Shown here one piece after another: positions 1 through 13,162 of a stretch of DNA of 64,000 nucleotides. A program made the translations under genes and the position numbers. Position 1 is the stretch's first letter; each line of letters starts with the position of its first letter. Source of the DNA: Melastoma dodecandrum. Lineage: Eukaryota > Streptophyta > Magnoliopsida > Myrtales > Melastomataceae. The notes under the pieces were generated by a model. The model had not been told where the DNA came from. It was given only the letters and a program-made list of their open reading frames with translations, and made no database searches. Where the stretch lies: NCBI GenBank assembly GCA_029817715.1, contig JARUPY010000387.1:3472001-3536000 (forward strand), in the 5' to 3' direction.

Positions 1-358
1 CTTTTTATATGACGTATACGTATCAAAAAAAATTCCTAACACCGTGTTCGTTCACCGAATATTCTCGACGCGTGTCGGGCCCTTTTCTGCTTGTTATCGT
101 GGTTCTCCGTGGCATGATATATGACCCGAGGGATGCAGTGACGGCCGAATTTTATAACATAAATGGATGAGTCACTTGGGATTGGGTTATTTCGAAATTG
201 TAAAAACCAATTACCGTTAGGCAGAAGATGGTCAGCCCTCTTAGTGAAACTTTAATCAGATATGCCGCCACGTTCATTCGACTACTGGGGATGAAGTATT
301 ATTAAATATGTAACGTTAAGATGCAGGCCGATAATCAATGATTTCTATAAACTATTAA
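1..358. other. AT-rich intergenic DNA, no gene seen
   Basis: No coding region or RNA gene was recognised here. It is the left flank of the inverted-repeat element that starts at 359. Confidence 0.5.
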
Positions 359-938
359 GCAAAATATACGATAATATCATAAACTATGCTCAAACTTTCT
401 ATTTTGTCAAAATTTTTTTTGGCTATACGATATTATCACTATCTTTAGTGTTGTATTTTTTTTTTTTTGTCAAATCTTGAATTTTACTCTGAGGAAACCA
501 AACAATGCCTTAATACTGTCTAACAGTTATCCTATAATAGTTGACTTTTAACCTCTCATTGCATCGTTTTGCAATCAAATTTATACGTAGTAGTAACCTC
601 ACAATAAATCAATCATCCGTTCTTCATCGATTTTACAGATTCTTAACAGCATCAATAACTACAGTCCAACTTCGACTTTCAAATTACTTAATTTAACTAT
701 TAAAATTATATAATAAATAACACACGAAATTGTTTAATATTATTTTCCATTTTTCACCTTTTTTAGTCAATAATTGAAATTTAAAGATTATGACCTGTTT
801 GGTTTTCTAACAATAAAATCCAAGATTGGCCACAAAAAATTACAACTTTAAAGATATTGATAATATCGTATAGCCAAAAAAGATTTTGACAAAACAAAAA
901 ATTTGAGCATAGTTTATCATATTATCGTATATTTTGCC
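359..938. mobile_element. Non-autonomous Mutator-like element (MULE-type MITE)
   Basis: The two ends are long terminal inverted repeats of about 90 bp (359-447 and 850-938). The left end reads GCAAAATATACGATAATAT; the right end, read on the other strand, is GGCAAAATATACGATAATAT and stays alignable through the GGCTATACGATATTATCA block. The element is flanked by a perfect 9-bp direct repeat, AACTATTAA (350-358 and 939-947). Long TIRs with a 9-bp target duplication are the hallmark of Mutator-superfamily elements. The 580-bp interior is AT-rich with no transposase, so it must have been moved in trans. The superfamily call rests on TIR length and TSD length only. Confidence 0.8.
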
Positions 939-1750
939 AACTATTAATTTAAAAGATAGCGGTAGAGTTGCACACCAAGATTATTATGAAATGATATATA
1001 AGAATTTTTCAGCTGTGAAATTATGACATAATGAAGTGTCGGGTGATGTATATTCCAGTCCACTAGTCGGACGTGGATATTATCCTGTCTGACCTTTTTC
1101 TGCGCTTGTGATGATCAGGGGGGAAAGGTCGTTCCCTAAAATAATTAGTTTATAGAAGTTAGATTTAAAATAATAAAAATAAAAGAGAAACCGAACAAAA
1201 TCAGTGTGTTTTCTGATGACAATCATTGTCCTTTTCAAGACTCGGACAAGGTTAACTTTACGCTTCCAATGCTTTTTTTGTTTTCACTACGGGAACCAAG
1301 GAGAATGAAATTTTCCGTAGAAAAAAGGCAAAGAAAATTATCTCGCTTCGGGAAGATCATGGGCCAAATAATTCTCGTGTAATTCAATTTCGAAATACAA
1401 GATACAGAAAGGCAAAGGTATTTTATTACGTTATATGATTGGCCAAAAGAATATCCAGAATATTAAAAAAAAAAAAAGCAAGGCCAAATGTGTCTGCCGA
1501 CGGCTTGTCTGTCTTGTCCGACTGATGCGCTCCATTACTCCCATTCCAAATATAACAAGTAATTAGTCAGCTTTTTAACTTTTCTCCCGCGTGCCACGAC
1601 ATCATACATTACGACGACCACTCCTTCCATAAAAAGAAATATAATAATTAATTAAAATTATAAAGTTTGAATTCGCTTTGAAACATGATTTACGCACCGA
1701 TACAGTTAAAAATATATATATAGAGTAATATCAAATTTTGATCGCAACAC
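939..1750. other. AT-rich intergenic DNA upstream of the phosphatase gene
   Basis: No open reading frame of note was seen. An A-rich tract at 1466-1478 and a TATATATATA stretch near 1713-1722 lie just before the transcript-like CT-rich leader. The promoter of the downstream gene is probably here, but no transcription start can be fixed by eye. Confidence 0.4.
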
Positions 1751-1791
1751 AAACGGACAGTACTCCCTTTCAGGTCTCTTCCCCTTACTCC

Positions 1792-1816
1792 GTCTCTCTC
1801 TCTCTCTCTCTCTCTC
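1792..1816 (+). repeat. (TC)n microsatellite in the probable 5' leader of the phosphatase gene
   Basis: About twelve TC units in a pyrimidine-rich stretch. Position between a TA-rich segment and the coding exons suggests a CT-rich 5' untranslated leader, common in plant genes. Homopolymeric G runs follow near 1928-1940 and 2221-2234. Confidence 0.6.
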
Positions 1817-3166
1817 CTCTGCGATTCTTCTGTGAACACTGAATACGATCCGTTGTACTTGTTTTGTCGAAGATATTTCTTCTTACAGCGTCCACGTATT
1901 CCTTCCCCCCCCGCGAATAGGGGGGTGGGGGGGGGGGGGCGGCTTCCGACTGACCCTGTCGATTGTCTGGGGTGTGGGGACGTAACGTTAAGATCAATTC
2001 TACCCAGATACGACCTCGTTTAGACGCGGTCGGTTGGGTGGTTGTCGATCATCATCTCATTCCGCGTCCCTCCTCGTTCTACTTTTTTTATAAGGTTTAT
2101 TATCCTCCTTGCCCGTCGAGGATTTCCGAGGAGGTTCTTCGAGGGGGGAAAAGGGTAGGGACGGGGAGGGGGGTTTTCTCCAAAGTTGTCTTCTTTTTCG
2201 TGTGGGCAGAACCGGGGACCGGGGGGGGGGGGGGTTTCGGGAAGTGGGGTGGAATTTCTAGATTCTCTCGGTGTTCTCAGGGAGTTCGATCGGTGAGTTC
2301 TTGGGGAGATCCTGATTCTATTCCCTTTTACTGTTTCCTGTACCTGTTTTGTCGTGTGTGTGAAGTTCTTCCTTTTTCAGTTTTTGTTTGTTTGCGTTGG
2401 GGATGAGATTTGTTTTTGACCCGGGTGGGTGGGTTCGAGAATTGGGATTCCGGTGTCGTCTTGTGTTGGGATTGCTCTTTTTAGAACAGTGGGCAATGTA
2501 TGGGGATGGCAATGGTTTGGGGAAATCATAGAGTGGTTAGGAGGTGCTTGACTTTTTCTAGTCAATCCCCAGAGGATGTTTCCGAAGGAAATAGAAGAAG
2601 AAGCAGAAGAAGAGGAAGGCGCAAGGATGGTTTTTGTGGATTCTGGGTGTTCTTTTCTTGTTGCGTGTTTTCTGTTGGGCTCTTCTTGCTTTTGAAACTG
2701 TAAAACATCCGTTATTCCCTTTAAGACGCTGTTACTTGTATCTGCTGTGTTCCCTGAGTGATGGTATGATGGAACAATGTGTACGCTGATGGTATTTAGG
2801 TCGACTTTTTCTCTGCCTGATTTGTGGTGCATGGTTTTTGTTTTGGCTTTCTGAATCTTCTTGGAACGACTGCAGAAAAGTTCAAGACTTGGAAAATTAC
2901 TGCTTGGTGCTTGTTGCATTTCATTTGACATGTAGTGGAAGTGTCGACGGTCTCTCGTGTTAATGGATTTGAGGGTGCAAACTGGAGACTGTAACTGCAA
3001 TTGAAATCTATCAGTCAATGATGCCTCAAAATTACATAATTATTGAACTGCATAGCATCGGCTCAATCCGTCGGGAAATTTCTGGTTCATGTCACTGTTC
3101 CTATTGTTAATGGCAGAGCTAATGATCTTTCTCTGCCTTTTGCTTTGTCATGCAGCGATCGAAGGG

Positions 3167-6100
3167 ATGGCAGATCAAATAGTAGTTTACACCATCAAGT
3201 CCCATGGAGCAAAGGTCGCGAGAACGCACAAGTATGACTGGCTCATACTCCTTCTGTTGGTTGTGATAGAGGCGGTCTTACTCATCATTGAGCCTTTCCA
3301 TCGGTTTGTGGGGGTGGATATGATGACGGATATGAAATATCCCTTGAAAAGTAACACAGTTCCATTCTGGGCTGTTCCGGTAGGAGTAGTTACCCTTTTG
3401 TTTGTGCTCTTTATGCCGTCTACCTTGGTCATTTCTCCATCCTCACATTTTTACTGTACCTGGGCAGCTGCTGGCGATAGTGTTACCATTTGTGGTCATC
3501 CTGATCATCTACTTTCGTCGTCGTGATGTATACGATTTGCATCATGCCATCTTAGGTACCTACCCTGTTTACTGGGGTTTGTGTTTAATAATCTAACCAA
3601 ATCTAACTAATGTATGCTGAACAAATATTTGTCTACAGGCCTTCTCTTTTCTGTTCTTCTGACGGCTGTGATCACCGATTCAATAAAAGATGCTGTTGGT
3701 CGACCACGTCCAGACTTCTTTTATAGGTGCTTTCCTGATGGAAATGCAGTAAGTGGACCGCAGTCACTCGGCTGAATTTCCTCCCAAATTACAGATTCAT
3801 CTTGACCTGCGAAGCAGAACTGGACTCCCCTGGCTCCCTTAAAGTTGTTGACAATTTCATTTATTTGGCACAGACCTTTAATCCTGTTACGAAGGACGTG
3901 ATGTGTAATGGTGACAAGGCAGTCATAAAGGAAGGATATAAAAGTTTCCCCAGTGGCCACACATCTTGTAAGTGGAATTCCTGCATATCTGCTCCTGGAT
4001 TTTGCATGCTGGCTTCGAAAGAAAATTTTATGAATGTGTCCAAATATTCATTGCATAGCTAGCAGATCTAATTATCTATGGACATCAAGATGTGTGGATT
4101 TGATGGAATGGTTGCGTGCATAGACGCTTATCCTTCCCTTGTCATTTATTTGCATGTGAAAGAATTCTCCGCATAATGAAGATGCTTAGGACTCCATTTT
4201 TCGTGTCGTGATATGTTTTAATTAACATGACTCCAATTAAATCCATCAAAGGCTAGATCTTCATGCAGGAGCATAATATTATTTTTAGATTTTATAATAT
4301 TATGAGTATTTTATGAATATCGCATTAGATTTCTTTTTTAGTTTAAATAAGTCCTTAGGTTTATAAGGGGAACAGTTGTTATTTTTATCATATTATCTGA
4401 TTTTAAAATTTCTTGAGGTTTTCTTACATACCCTAGAATGTTCTATTGTTCCCTTCATCCTATTCTGGTTTTTTCTGTGATTTCTACGCTACTCCATCAA
4501 TTGGGATCAGAGCTCAGTTCGCAACAATTTCCCGAAATGTCGGGAGAGTGGATGGTTAAAAGCCCACCTCGATGTGTGAAGGGGGAGATTGTTGGTTATC
4601 CCACATCGGTTGTGGAAGGGGCTGGGTGCTTACTTAAAAATGTGAAGGAAAGCCTCAACCATGAGCTAGCTTTTGGGATTGAGAACCCCCAAGAACACCC
4701 AAGAGGAGCCTGAGTTCTACCTACGGGTTAGAGTTTAGGGTTTCACGATAGCTAATCGTGGTAGAGGCCGTGGGAGAGGGGTTCAACACCAACGGACGGA
4801 ACTTGCTGAAGATCTATGACATACCGAAAGGTAGTACTAAGGATGAATCTGATATGGAGGAGAGGCTAATTCGTGCCCTAGATCTCAATAATGGTGGGAT
4901 CAAGATTGACATGGCTGATTTTCACGGAAAAATGCAGCACTCGTCGAAGTTTTTGCGCCGGAGTCTCGAACTTTTCCAACTCGGGGAGATTGATGCAAAA
5001 GCATAATATTATTTTTAGATTTTATAATATTATGGGTATTTTAGGAATATCACATTAGATTTCTTTTTTAGTATAAATAAGGCCTTATGGTTTCTAAAAC
5101 TGACAGTTGTTATTTTTATCATATTATCTGATTTTCAGAATTTCTTGAGTTTTTCCTACAAACCCTGTAATTCTTGATCGTTCCCTTCATCCTATTCGTT
5201 TTCTTCTAGTTTTTTATGTGATTTCTCCTATTTCCGCTACGCTACTCCATCAATTAGACTGTCATTGTTGATAATATGAAATGAAGTTAATATGTGAACT
5301 CATAGAACGGAATCAATTTTGGCTGTGAAAACCCAGGGTCATTTGCCGGCCTAGGTTTCCTTGCATGGTATTTGTCTGGTAAGATAAGGGCATTTGATCG
5401 AAGGGGCCATGTGGCAAAGCTCGGCCTGGTTCTTTTACCTTACCTGGTTGCGGCGCTCGTTGGAGTTTCCAGGGTGGACGACTACTGGCACCACTGGCAG
5501 GATGTCTTTGCTGGTGCTCTTATAGGTCAGTTCTGGGCCGACGACTATTCATAGTTCTCAGCTTTATGCTCCTGAATTTGATGGCGCTTTTACCTTAACA
5601 AAAGGACTCCAACCATTACATTCTACCTTCACCCCCTCATTACTCTTGTCAATGCAGGAACGGTCATTTCTACATTCTGTTACTTGCAATTCTTCCCCAT
5701 GCCATACGACACAAACGGTAAGCGTGGATGTTGAGTTAAAAAAACTAGTGATGTGCATCTGGCATGTTGAGGATTCACTTCCCAAAAGTCTTAACTATGA
5801 TAATTACAATTTGGATTTAGACACTTCCATCGGAAGAATCCAATTCATTGTAGGAACACCTTTTATACAAGTCGTGTTGGACTAAGTGCTTTTTCGATGG
5901 CTTGGATGTGATTAAACTAGTCCGGGATGTCTGGAGTAGAAATTGACATGACGAATGGCATTATCAGTTATTTGTATCCGCTTCACTTTACTATGTGCAT
6001 CCCGTATATAAACGTGCAGGTTGGGCACCCCACGCTTACTTCAGTATGATCGAAGAGAGTAACAGGGATGGTGGCTCGGCTCAGAGACGGAACTCTCTTC

Positions 6101-6213
6101 TAGTGCGTGGAACGGAAGTCGAGGCTGCATACCTGGGGGTGAACGACTACAGCACGCATGATCGTCCTGCCATGGATGTCGAAGCAGGGAGAAGACAGGG
6201 AACTTCGCTGTAA
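3167..6213 (+). CDS. Lipid phosphate phosphatase (PAP2 family, LPP2/LPP3-like), seven coding exons
   Basis: Plant lipid phosphate phosphatases dephosphorylate phosphatidic acid and diacylglycerol pyrophosphate at membranes. Coding exons read 3167-3379, 3468-3555, 3639-3748, 3874-3967, 5337-5525, 5658-5717 and 6020-6213; all junctions are GT-AG and in phase, giving 315 residues, the usual family length. The three PAP2 catalytic motifs are visible: [17 protein letters not shown], and [13 protein letters not shown]. About six hydrophobic segments are readable, the first at [18 protein letters not shown]. The start codon at 3167 lies just after a TGCAG acceptor (3151-3155), so a 5'-UTR intron is likely, with the leader around 1770-2500. 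Intron 4 (3968-5336) is enlarged by a retroelement. The C-terminal tail is hydrophilic. Nothing in the coding exons looks broken. Paralogue assignment (LPP2 versus LPP3) is not certain. Confidence 0.92.
4261..5253 (+). mobile_element. Small internally deleted LTR retroelement inside intron 4 of the phosphatase gene
   Basis: Two diverged copies of a roughly 240-255 bp LTR (about 4261-4499 and 4989-5253) share AGCATAATATTATTTTTAG and end CTACTCCATCA. The left copy is followed by a primer-site-like TTGGGATCAGAGC (family consensus TTGGTATCAGAGC, tRNA-iMet type). The interior has a short gag remnant (about 4710-4985) that matches the gag start of the larger gypsy element at 15741. A purine tract, CGGGGAGAT (4982-4990), lies before the right LTR. 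About 165 bp in the middle (4545-4690) looks like a different repeat end. No target duplication was found. It is same-sense as the gene and too degenerate to encode protein. Confidence 0.7.
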
Positions 6214-6500
6214 TGTAACATCTGATTGGTCGCGCCGTTGGGCTGACTTTTGCTGTGCAGGGGGTTTGGTTTTGTTTCGTCTGTGTGAAATATTACGACT
6301 TCTTAGAAAACTTGAGCTGGGTTTATAGATCTCCTGTTGATTATGTAACCAGTTTGGCCTCGTACATGGTCTGTTTTCCTTTCTTTCCTCCTTTTGTTTG
6401 GGGGATTTCAGCATTATTTTTGTTGGAGAGAGTGATCATCTTTCTTACAGTCCCTGTGTTTGTTGTTCCTTCGGACAAGAAGTAGGACATGATTGCAAGA
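6214..6500 (+). other. Probable 3' untranslated region of the phosphatase gene
   Basis: T-rich sequence directly after the TAA at 6211-6213. The short open frames in it show no family resemblance. No polyadenylation site could be fixed with confidence. Confidence 0.4.
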
Positions 6501-9158
6501 GCCGAGACAAGTCATGTGGACAGTGTTACGAAGTCGACAGAGTCTAAGGTGGGGGAGTAGTTGGATTATTGCTGAGTCCCTGCACCATAGTTTATGGCCT
6601 CAGTTTAGGTGCTAAAACCCAAAAGCCATATCCCCATTGCCCCTTGCCGCAAGGATGAAAATGAATATGCCAGAACTAACCCCTGTACGAATATCTTAAG
6701 TGCCATAACATTTGAAACTAAATATTCTTCTAAGATTCTATAATGACATGGACCGTAGAATGCAGGTATAAGGATGATAAAATCGGTGTGCATTGGATTA
6801 TTTCCACATTCATGGAAGAGGGGAAAATAGAGTAAAACATAATATATAAAAAAAAAAGTCAGCAGATTCCGTCGATTTTTCGTATTCGAGAACTGAGGAG
6901 ACTATGGTGCAGCGCAGTGGCGTCGACGAAATTTGTCTAATGCAATATCCTCCGAGGTTCGGGCATACAAGATAAGGGAGGACTCACGTAAAAAGTGATG
7001 CTTCACAAAATGTTTCAAAACCTTATATCCATATGTCATTTTAAATACCCCGGGGAATAATTCTGATGAAGAAAGATTAAAAAGGAAGAATGAGGAAGTA
7101 GATAAGTAAATTTTGTGACAAGTCGTGGGGGGAGACTGTTCGATGTGAAAATTTGGTGGCGTTTTTTTGTTCTCTCTTTTGTTTTGTTGGGACCCCCATG
7201 AATTCGTTCTTATCTCCTCCCTCTTACCTTCAATTTCATCCCTTCCTTAATATTTTTTTTAATGGATAAAGTGCTGACATTTGTATGACTATACTAACAT
7301 TTCATAATAACTTTTGTTATGTACTCATAACATAATGAAAATGTAGTCACATATTTCATTGAATTTTGGATCATCATGTTGAATCTAACTGATATTTCAT
7401 ATCATAGTAGATGTACCAAAACGAAGGAGAATGGGGCTGATAATTGATATGCGAAAGGAAAGTAGACCAACTTGTCGAGAAGATAGGAGGGAATTCTACC
7501 TTTTATTCTGTCATTCATGACTAGTTCATGCATGGCCAGTTAGTGCATGCATTTGGCTCTCCAAGTGTCTCATCTTTTGTTCATTATACGTATATGTCGT
7601 TTCATTACTCGTGCATATATTTTGCTTTGCATCCATCTCAATCTCATTGGTTCACATCATACTTGCATTTTATTTATGATCCATATATGGCATCTATATA
7701 AACGCCATCATTGTAAGAGTAAAGACACTTAACTTTTGAAATCAGTTCTTCAAAGTCATTCGACTGTCTCTTTTTTTGACATTGCTTTATATCTTTTTTA
7801 TTCTAAGTGTAGTTAGTTACACTTGAATGGTGGTGAATTTTTATATCCGTTCCAACTCATGCTTTTCGTATATGATGGTGGTGTGTATGTTATCTGTTAA
7901 CGACCTAGAGTTACAGCCGTCTATTTTCTTTTGTCCATGCATCATTCATGGGCCACTGACATCTTGAAACCAAGATGTTTGTGTATGCGTACGGTTAGTT
8001 TGGAAAAAAAAAAAAACATTACAAAATAGAGTTAAATTTTCTAAAATTTCCAAATTGCCGCCCCTAGTTGCTGTCTAAAACATCGACTTTCAATTAAAAG
8101 AAAAGTCGTTATTATGCCCGGCAAAATTTTGTAAAGTACGGAGGGTTTCATGGTGTTATGTGAAAGTCGTTTTATACAACGGCTTAACCAAATTTTGCGA
8201 ATTGTTTCGAACGACGACTTACGGGCGATATTTTGAAAGTTTTAGAAACTTTAACCTTAATTTTTTTCCGGACTAACGGTAGAACACAGGCTCTTGAAAC
8301 TCGTTCTAATTACTGAATTTCTTACAATCGAGGAACCGAAATTTTGGGCCATCCCCCGGTGTTGGGAACATGATGAGAGACAACACCAAGGACAAAATGT
8401 TTCCACATGGAAATAGGACTAGAATCTTCTTCTTTTTTCTTTTTGGTTGCTGTTTTGTAGCCAAACATTGACCGAGAGAGACCTCCTGTCTCATCTCTCG
8501 TCATCATCTCGACGTTTAAGAAGACCTGAAATAGATGAAAGGAACAAAGCACATGAAACAGGAATCAGGATGAGATGAGTTAGCTGTCAAAGTCCCAAAA
8601 ACTCAAAGTCCATAAGCTCACATTTAGTACTATGGTGGAATAGATAGTTACTCTTGGAGGTGTCCGCTAATCGACATTGTATTTAGTGTATATTAATGCC
8701 ATTGTCGTATTTCGGTTAACCCCACTGCTCCCCCACGAGTAATGAATCTCTGGAAAGCTTCGTTTATCCTACGATATTCCGATTTGATCGTAAACCCGTC
8801 GATACCCAGAAAACCAGCGAGAAACCACATGGGGAAATAGTCAAAGAACCATGTGATAAAATATTCTCCAGATATATTAACCACGAGACGTCTTTTTCCC
8901 CGGGAGGGACCACGAGTTTAGGAGACAATCGAATACGAGAGGATCTTGGAAATAGGGTCTCCACACTTATTTATTCAAAAAGTAGAAGTAGCATACGTAC
9001 ACACAGCTTTTTGGCCAGATTTTTGTTTGCAGATGACATATCAAAATTCCCGAAATGAAGAAGGGGACAATACAAAGGAGGCAAGACAATTATTAGGTGG
9101 GACACTACTCTGAGTAGATGTAGAGGCTTTGATGATGATGATGATGTTGATGATGATA

Positions 9159-9191
<33 letters not shown>

Positions 9192-12000
9192 TTCAGACGA
9201 TAATGTTTGTGATAAGATCCGAACAAGAAACTCTCTCCCCCGCCCACCCTGTCACGTGTGGAAACAAACAACCCATTAATAAGAGGGAAGCTAAATAAAT
9301 GGGAGTGTCCCACTTGGATGGATGGATGGATGGATGGACGGACGTGGGACGGGAGGGGGGGTGTTCAATTATTATGTTGGAGAAAATAAAATTGGTGGAA
9401 GATAACACTCGTGTAGTTTAATGAACTTTTCAGACGTGTCGAATTTGGGTAAAGTTCAAAGTGCGGAAAGGAGATACACTTGGATTTTGGTGGGAGAAAA
9501 TCTTATTGAGAAAGGGGAGGCATAGACATATGTTTGAAATGTTTTCCCTGGGGATAAGGGATGTGTGTTTGGGGATCCACTTGAGGCTTTTCGGTATAAA
9601 ATCTCTTCGCCTTTCTCTCCCTTTTCCAAAGTAAGCAAATTCCTATTTTCTCCCCTGATGGCTCTACAACTTTTGAAAAAGAAACAAACATAAAATTTCA
9701 GGTGTGTGTGGGGGGGTTCTACTTTATGCTCCTAAATGTTTCGATCTACCATGTCTGACTGATTAAGTAAAAAAAACTTCCTCTTATTTTTGAGTTTCTT
9801 GAATTGGGATTGTTTGACGGGACTTTGTCCATGTAAGAAGGATGGAGAGCACGAAGTCTATTACTATGTGAGTTGAGGACACTGGGTATAGAAGACATCG
9901 TGGTAGTAAATCGCCCTCTTACTTTTTTGGATGAGATTCACTCTGCTAAAAGCTAACGACCTGTCTTCCCTTGTCTCAGGCTCTGCAATTGTTCCCCCTC
10001 CCCCCCCCCCCCCCCCCCCCCTGTGCCCATATTTATTTATTTTTTTATTCGTCTTCACTCATGAAATTGAGTTGATTTTATATTCATACAGCCGAAATTC
10101 TCATGTTATTATTATTATTATTATTCCTTTTAAATGTGAAGAGTGTGGATCTAACATAATTGGTTGTTCCCCATGTCTTCAATTCCATTTTTGCTTCCGT
10201 GGTCATTTCTCCGCCATGAATTCAGACATCATACGATTAGAATATATATAATTGTCCTTCTTTTTTTTTTTTACTTAAGAGAACAAAGTCAGCCCGTCGT
10301 TTGTGGCAAATATGTGTGCTCGGTTGATTCTGGCAAAATCCTATGCGCGGATTTTACTTCTTTGTCTCTATTTTCCTAGTTAAGCCACTAGCTCAGCGCT
10401 GGGGTTCCACACACTTCCATCGAATTGTCTCTTCGAAGTTGTCGTGATTCTTGTATGCCAAATGCCGACTGAATCATGTACCTAGAGTTAGGAACATAAC
10501 ATCATCTCACATCAAACTTTAGGTCCGCTCTTAGGGGACCCTCCTAGCTTTTTTGGTGTCCATTCGCTATACGTTAAATATAGGGACTGCTCTTGTTACG
10601 GCTAGTCACGTTGGACCTAAACCTTTGTCACACGAGTCAAAGCACATTGCCCGGGCGGAATTGAAACGTATGTATTGGAGTGGTTTATATATATTCTGAT
10701 TTTGGCATCCTTACATTGCAGGTTTGTGTATGACTTGGTTAAAATAGACATGATATTTTACAAGATAGACGAAGATAATAAAAATCGGGAAATCAAATTG
10801 AAGATACACAAGAAGGGAAAAACTACTGCCACAATATGCAATATCCACCACTAAAGAACAATGCAATCGGACAATGATCATCAGTGTCATGCAGGGGCCA
10901 AACTCGAAATCAACAGCCAGCACGAGTCATCCTCACTCCATAACTTGGAAGCTCAACCTCGGCATCAATATTAGTCCCCGTGTTTCTTTCATCATTTCAT
11001 CTCACCGACATTTATTTGAGTAAAGTATACTTCTTTCTAATACATAATTCAAACATTGCAAAATTCAAACTCACATATCTCTCGCATCTCCTTTACCAAA
11101 CGGTCCGAATAGCAGATATGGCAGCTACAATATATTTTTTTTTTCATATTTTTCGGTGTAAGACAAACAAAGTACTGTCCTTAAAATCTCATGAAAGGAA
11201 ACCAAAGGAAAAAGTAGCTGGAACGGGGAAAGGGAAACTATCTCTAGGGTTTGTGTAGAGGGTGTTTACACACAAAAGGTGACCGCCGGAATGTTCGACG
11301 GATTGTAGAAAAGCGAACGTGGTCGCCTGGTCGAGGTAAAAGAAAAGAAATACATTCATTGATAAGAATTAAACTTACATGAAACCACTGACCGTTGAAC
11401 AGAAGGTTTATAAAAAAAACGAAGACATAAAACAGAGAACGCGAACGCTGTGATGACAAAAGAGATGTGGTTGACCCGACTAATTCACTCAAATTTAAGA
11501 AAAAAAATGTGATCGTTTCTCTTCTCTAACTGCTCGATGACTCTAACGATTAATATAAGAATCTCTCTCTCTCTCTCTTCAGAATTTTCTCCATTTCTTG
11601 ATCTACCAGCTTCTTGATGTGACAAAATTACCATGTGTATTCAGAGTGGGGAAGTTTTACAGACCGTCCTCTCTTTCTGTTTTTGGGCAGTCAAATAAAT
11701 AATACGGTAAAGTGAAGGGAAACACAACTTTCCACTTGTGGGGTGTGTGTGTGTGTGTGTGAAAAGAGTAGGGAGAGGGAGGCGGGCGGCAGGTGGTGCA
11801 TGTTCCAATTAGTACACAACTTGATAATTGATGGAAGCTTTCTTCAGTACAATTCCTTGGAAATAAAAAAAGGCAGCATATCCTCACTTGCCATATACCT
11901 TAATTATTTAATATATCTCTTCTTACTTCAAAATACATATATACTCGATATACCTTTCCTTTTGTCATCCGACTACTAATAATTGTGTATGTTTTTTTTT
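6501..12000. other. Intergenic DNA without recognisable genes
   Basis: Only short open frames occur. Simple repeats are frequent: a GATGATGAT and TG tract (9131-9182), GGAT units (9316-9340), a C run (9992-10021), TTA units (about 10108-10125), CT (about 11561-11578) and GT (about 11743-11760). No rRNA, tRNA or transposon ends were recognised. Confidence 0.5.
9131..9182. repeat. Compound microsatellite (GAT)n then (TG)n
   Basis: A GATGAT-type block (9131-9156) passes directly into about twelve TG units (9159-9182), followed by TATATATA. Confidence 0.85.
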
Positions 12001-12955
12001 TTTTTTTATAAATAGAGGGCATTGGGCAGATGTTAATGGACATAAAGAAACCCTCTTATCATCTCTTATTTCCGAGTCTTCGTACCCTCCACACCCACCA
12101 TGTTTAATTCCATTTCCTCTCACAATCTCACCTCCCTTACTCCTCCTTGAACTTCTTCCCTGAAATCAGACCTCAATTTTCTTGGGTTGAAGACTACGTG
12201 GTTCCTTCGCTTTGCTTCTCTTTTTCCCAACTCAGATCTTCGTCGAATCCTGCCATGGAGCTTGAAAATGGCGTGTCGAGTGGTGTTTTTTTTTTGGGGG
12301 GGAAGAGATAGGGGAAGGATGACTTCTTTAGTAGTTTGGCTGGAGTTGTTTTATTTTCCTGCGTGTTTTTCTGGGGGAGGATAAAAGGAAACGATTGGTG
12401 AAATCCAAGGGTGTTGACAGAAGATAGAGAGCACTGATTGGGAAATGCAACGGCGGAGAATAATATCAGGGTTCTTCTAATTTCTTTTCAGTGTGTGCAT
12501 TTCTTCCATTTGTGCTCTCTATACTTCTGTCATCACTGCTTCTCTCCGCCCCTCCTCTCAGGAATTGTTCGGTCTCCCCGTTTTTTACGAATCATCTGTA
12601 TGCTTCCTTACTCGCCGGGTTAGGGCGATTTCTCTGCCGGTTCAGCTAAAGGTCACGATTTTCGACAGTTTCGGTTGTTATGTTGTGGATCCACCTATAC
12701 TCAGAGGGATGTCCATGTATTAACTTTAATGTGATCTAATGGGGAAATAACTACTCAGGCAGGTAGAACTTGCGATTTAATTTTTAATTTTATTTTATTT
12801 TCTCGTTGCTTACTGTTTGTTGATTACCAGAGCATGTTGACGATGATGATGATGATGGATGAGCTGTGGGTGATTGATTTTATGATAAGGAAATCTCTCA
12901 TTTGTTTCTCCGGCAGACCCATAAACCATTTTTTATTTCTTTCCTTTTGTTTCAT

Positions 12956-13162
12956 CATTCTTAATTTGATTTGCAGCTTCCATCTACTTCTATGACGGTA
13001 AGACAGAGATATATCCTTTATATTTTTCATGTTTCTGATTACAGATCAGTTTATGCCCAGGGCGTCGACAGTCCCATTACGATGACTACTCAAGAGTGGG
13101 TTGCGCTAGCCGGCTGGTTGTCCGAGGACTTCTGAAGAGAAACCCTGGAATTAAGAAATAGA
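12956..13162 (+). other. Exon-like segments of an unrecognised small gene or gene remnant
   Basis: A possible 21-nt mini-exon (12976-12996) lies between TTTGCAG and GTAAGACA. After a TTACAG acceptor (about 13039-13046) an open stretch encodes a basic peptide containing YDDYSRVGCASRLVVRGL and ends in TAG near 13161. No start exon could be joined convincingly; pyrimidine-rich, leader-like sequence lies upstream at about 12050-12640. I do not recognise the peptide. It could be the 3' end of a small spliced gene, a pseudogene or chance. Confidence 0.25.

Noticed and set aside
2377..3018. 213-residue minus-strand open frame over the phosphatase leader
   Set aside because: No family resemblance, low-complexity composition, and it lies opposite a probable 5' leader and UTR intron.
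9992..10021. Long C and G homopolymers (also 1928, 2221, 20604, 62898) as quadruplex elements
   Set aside because: Single homopolymer runs are prone to length errors and show no conserved spacing of G tracts.
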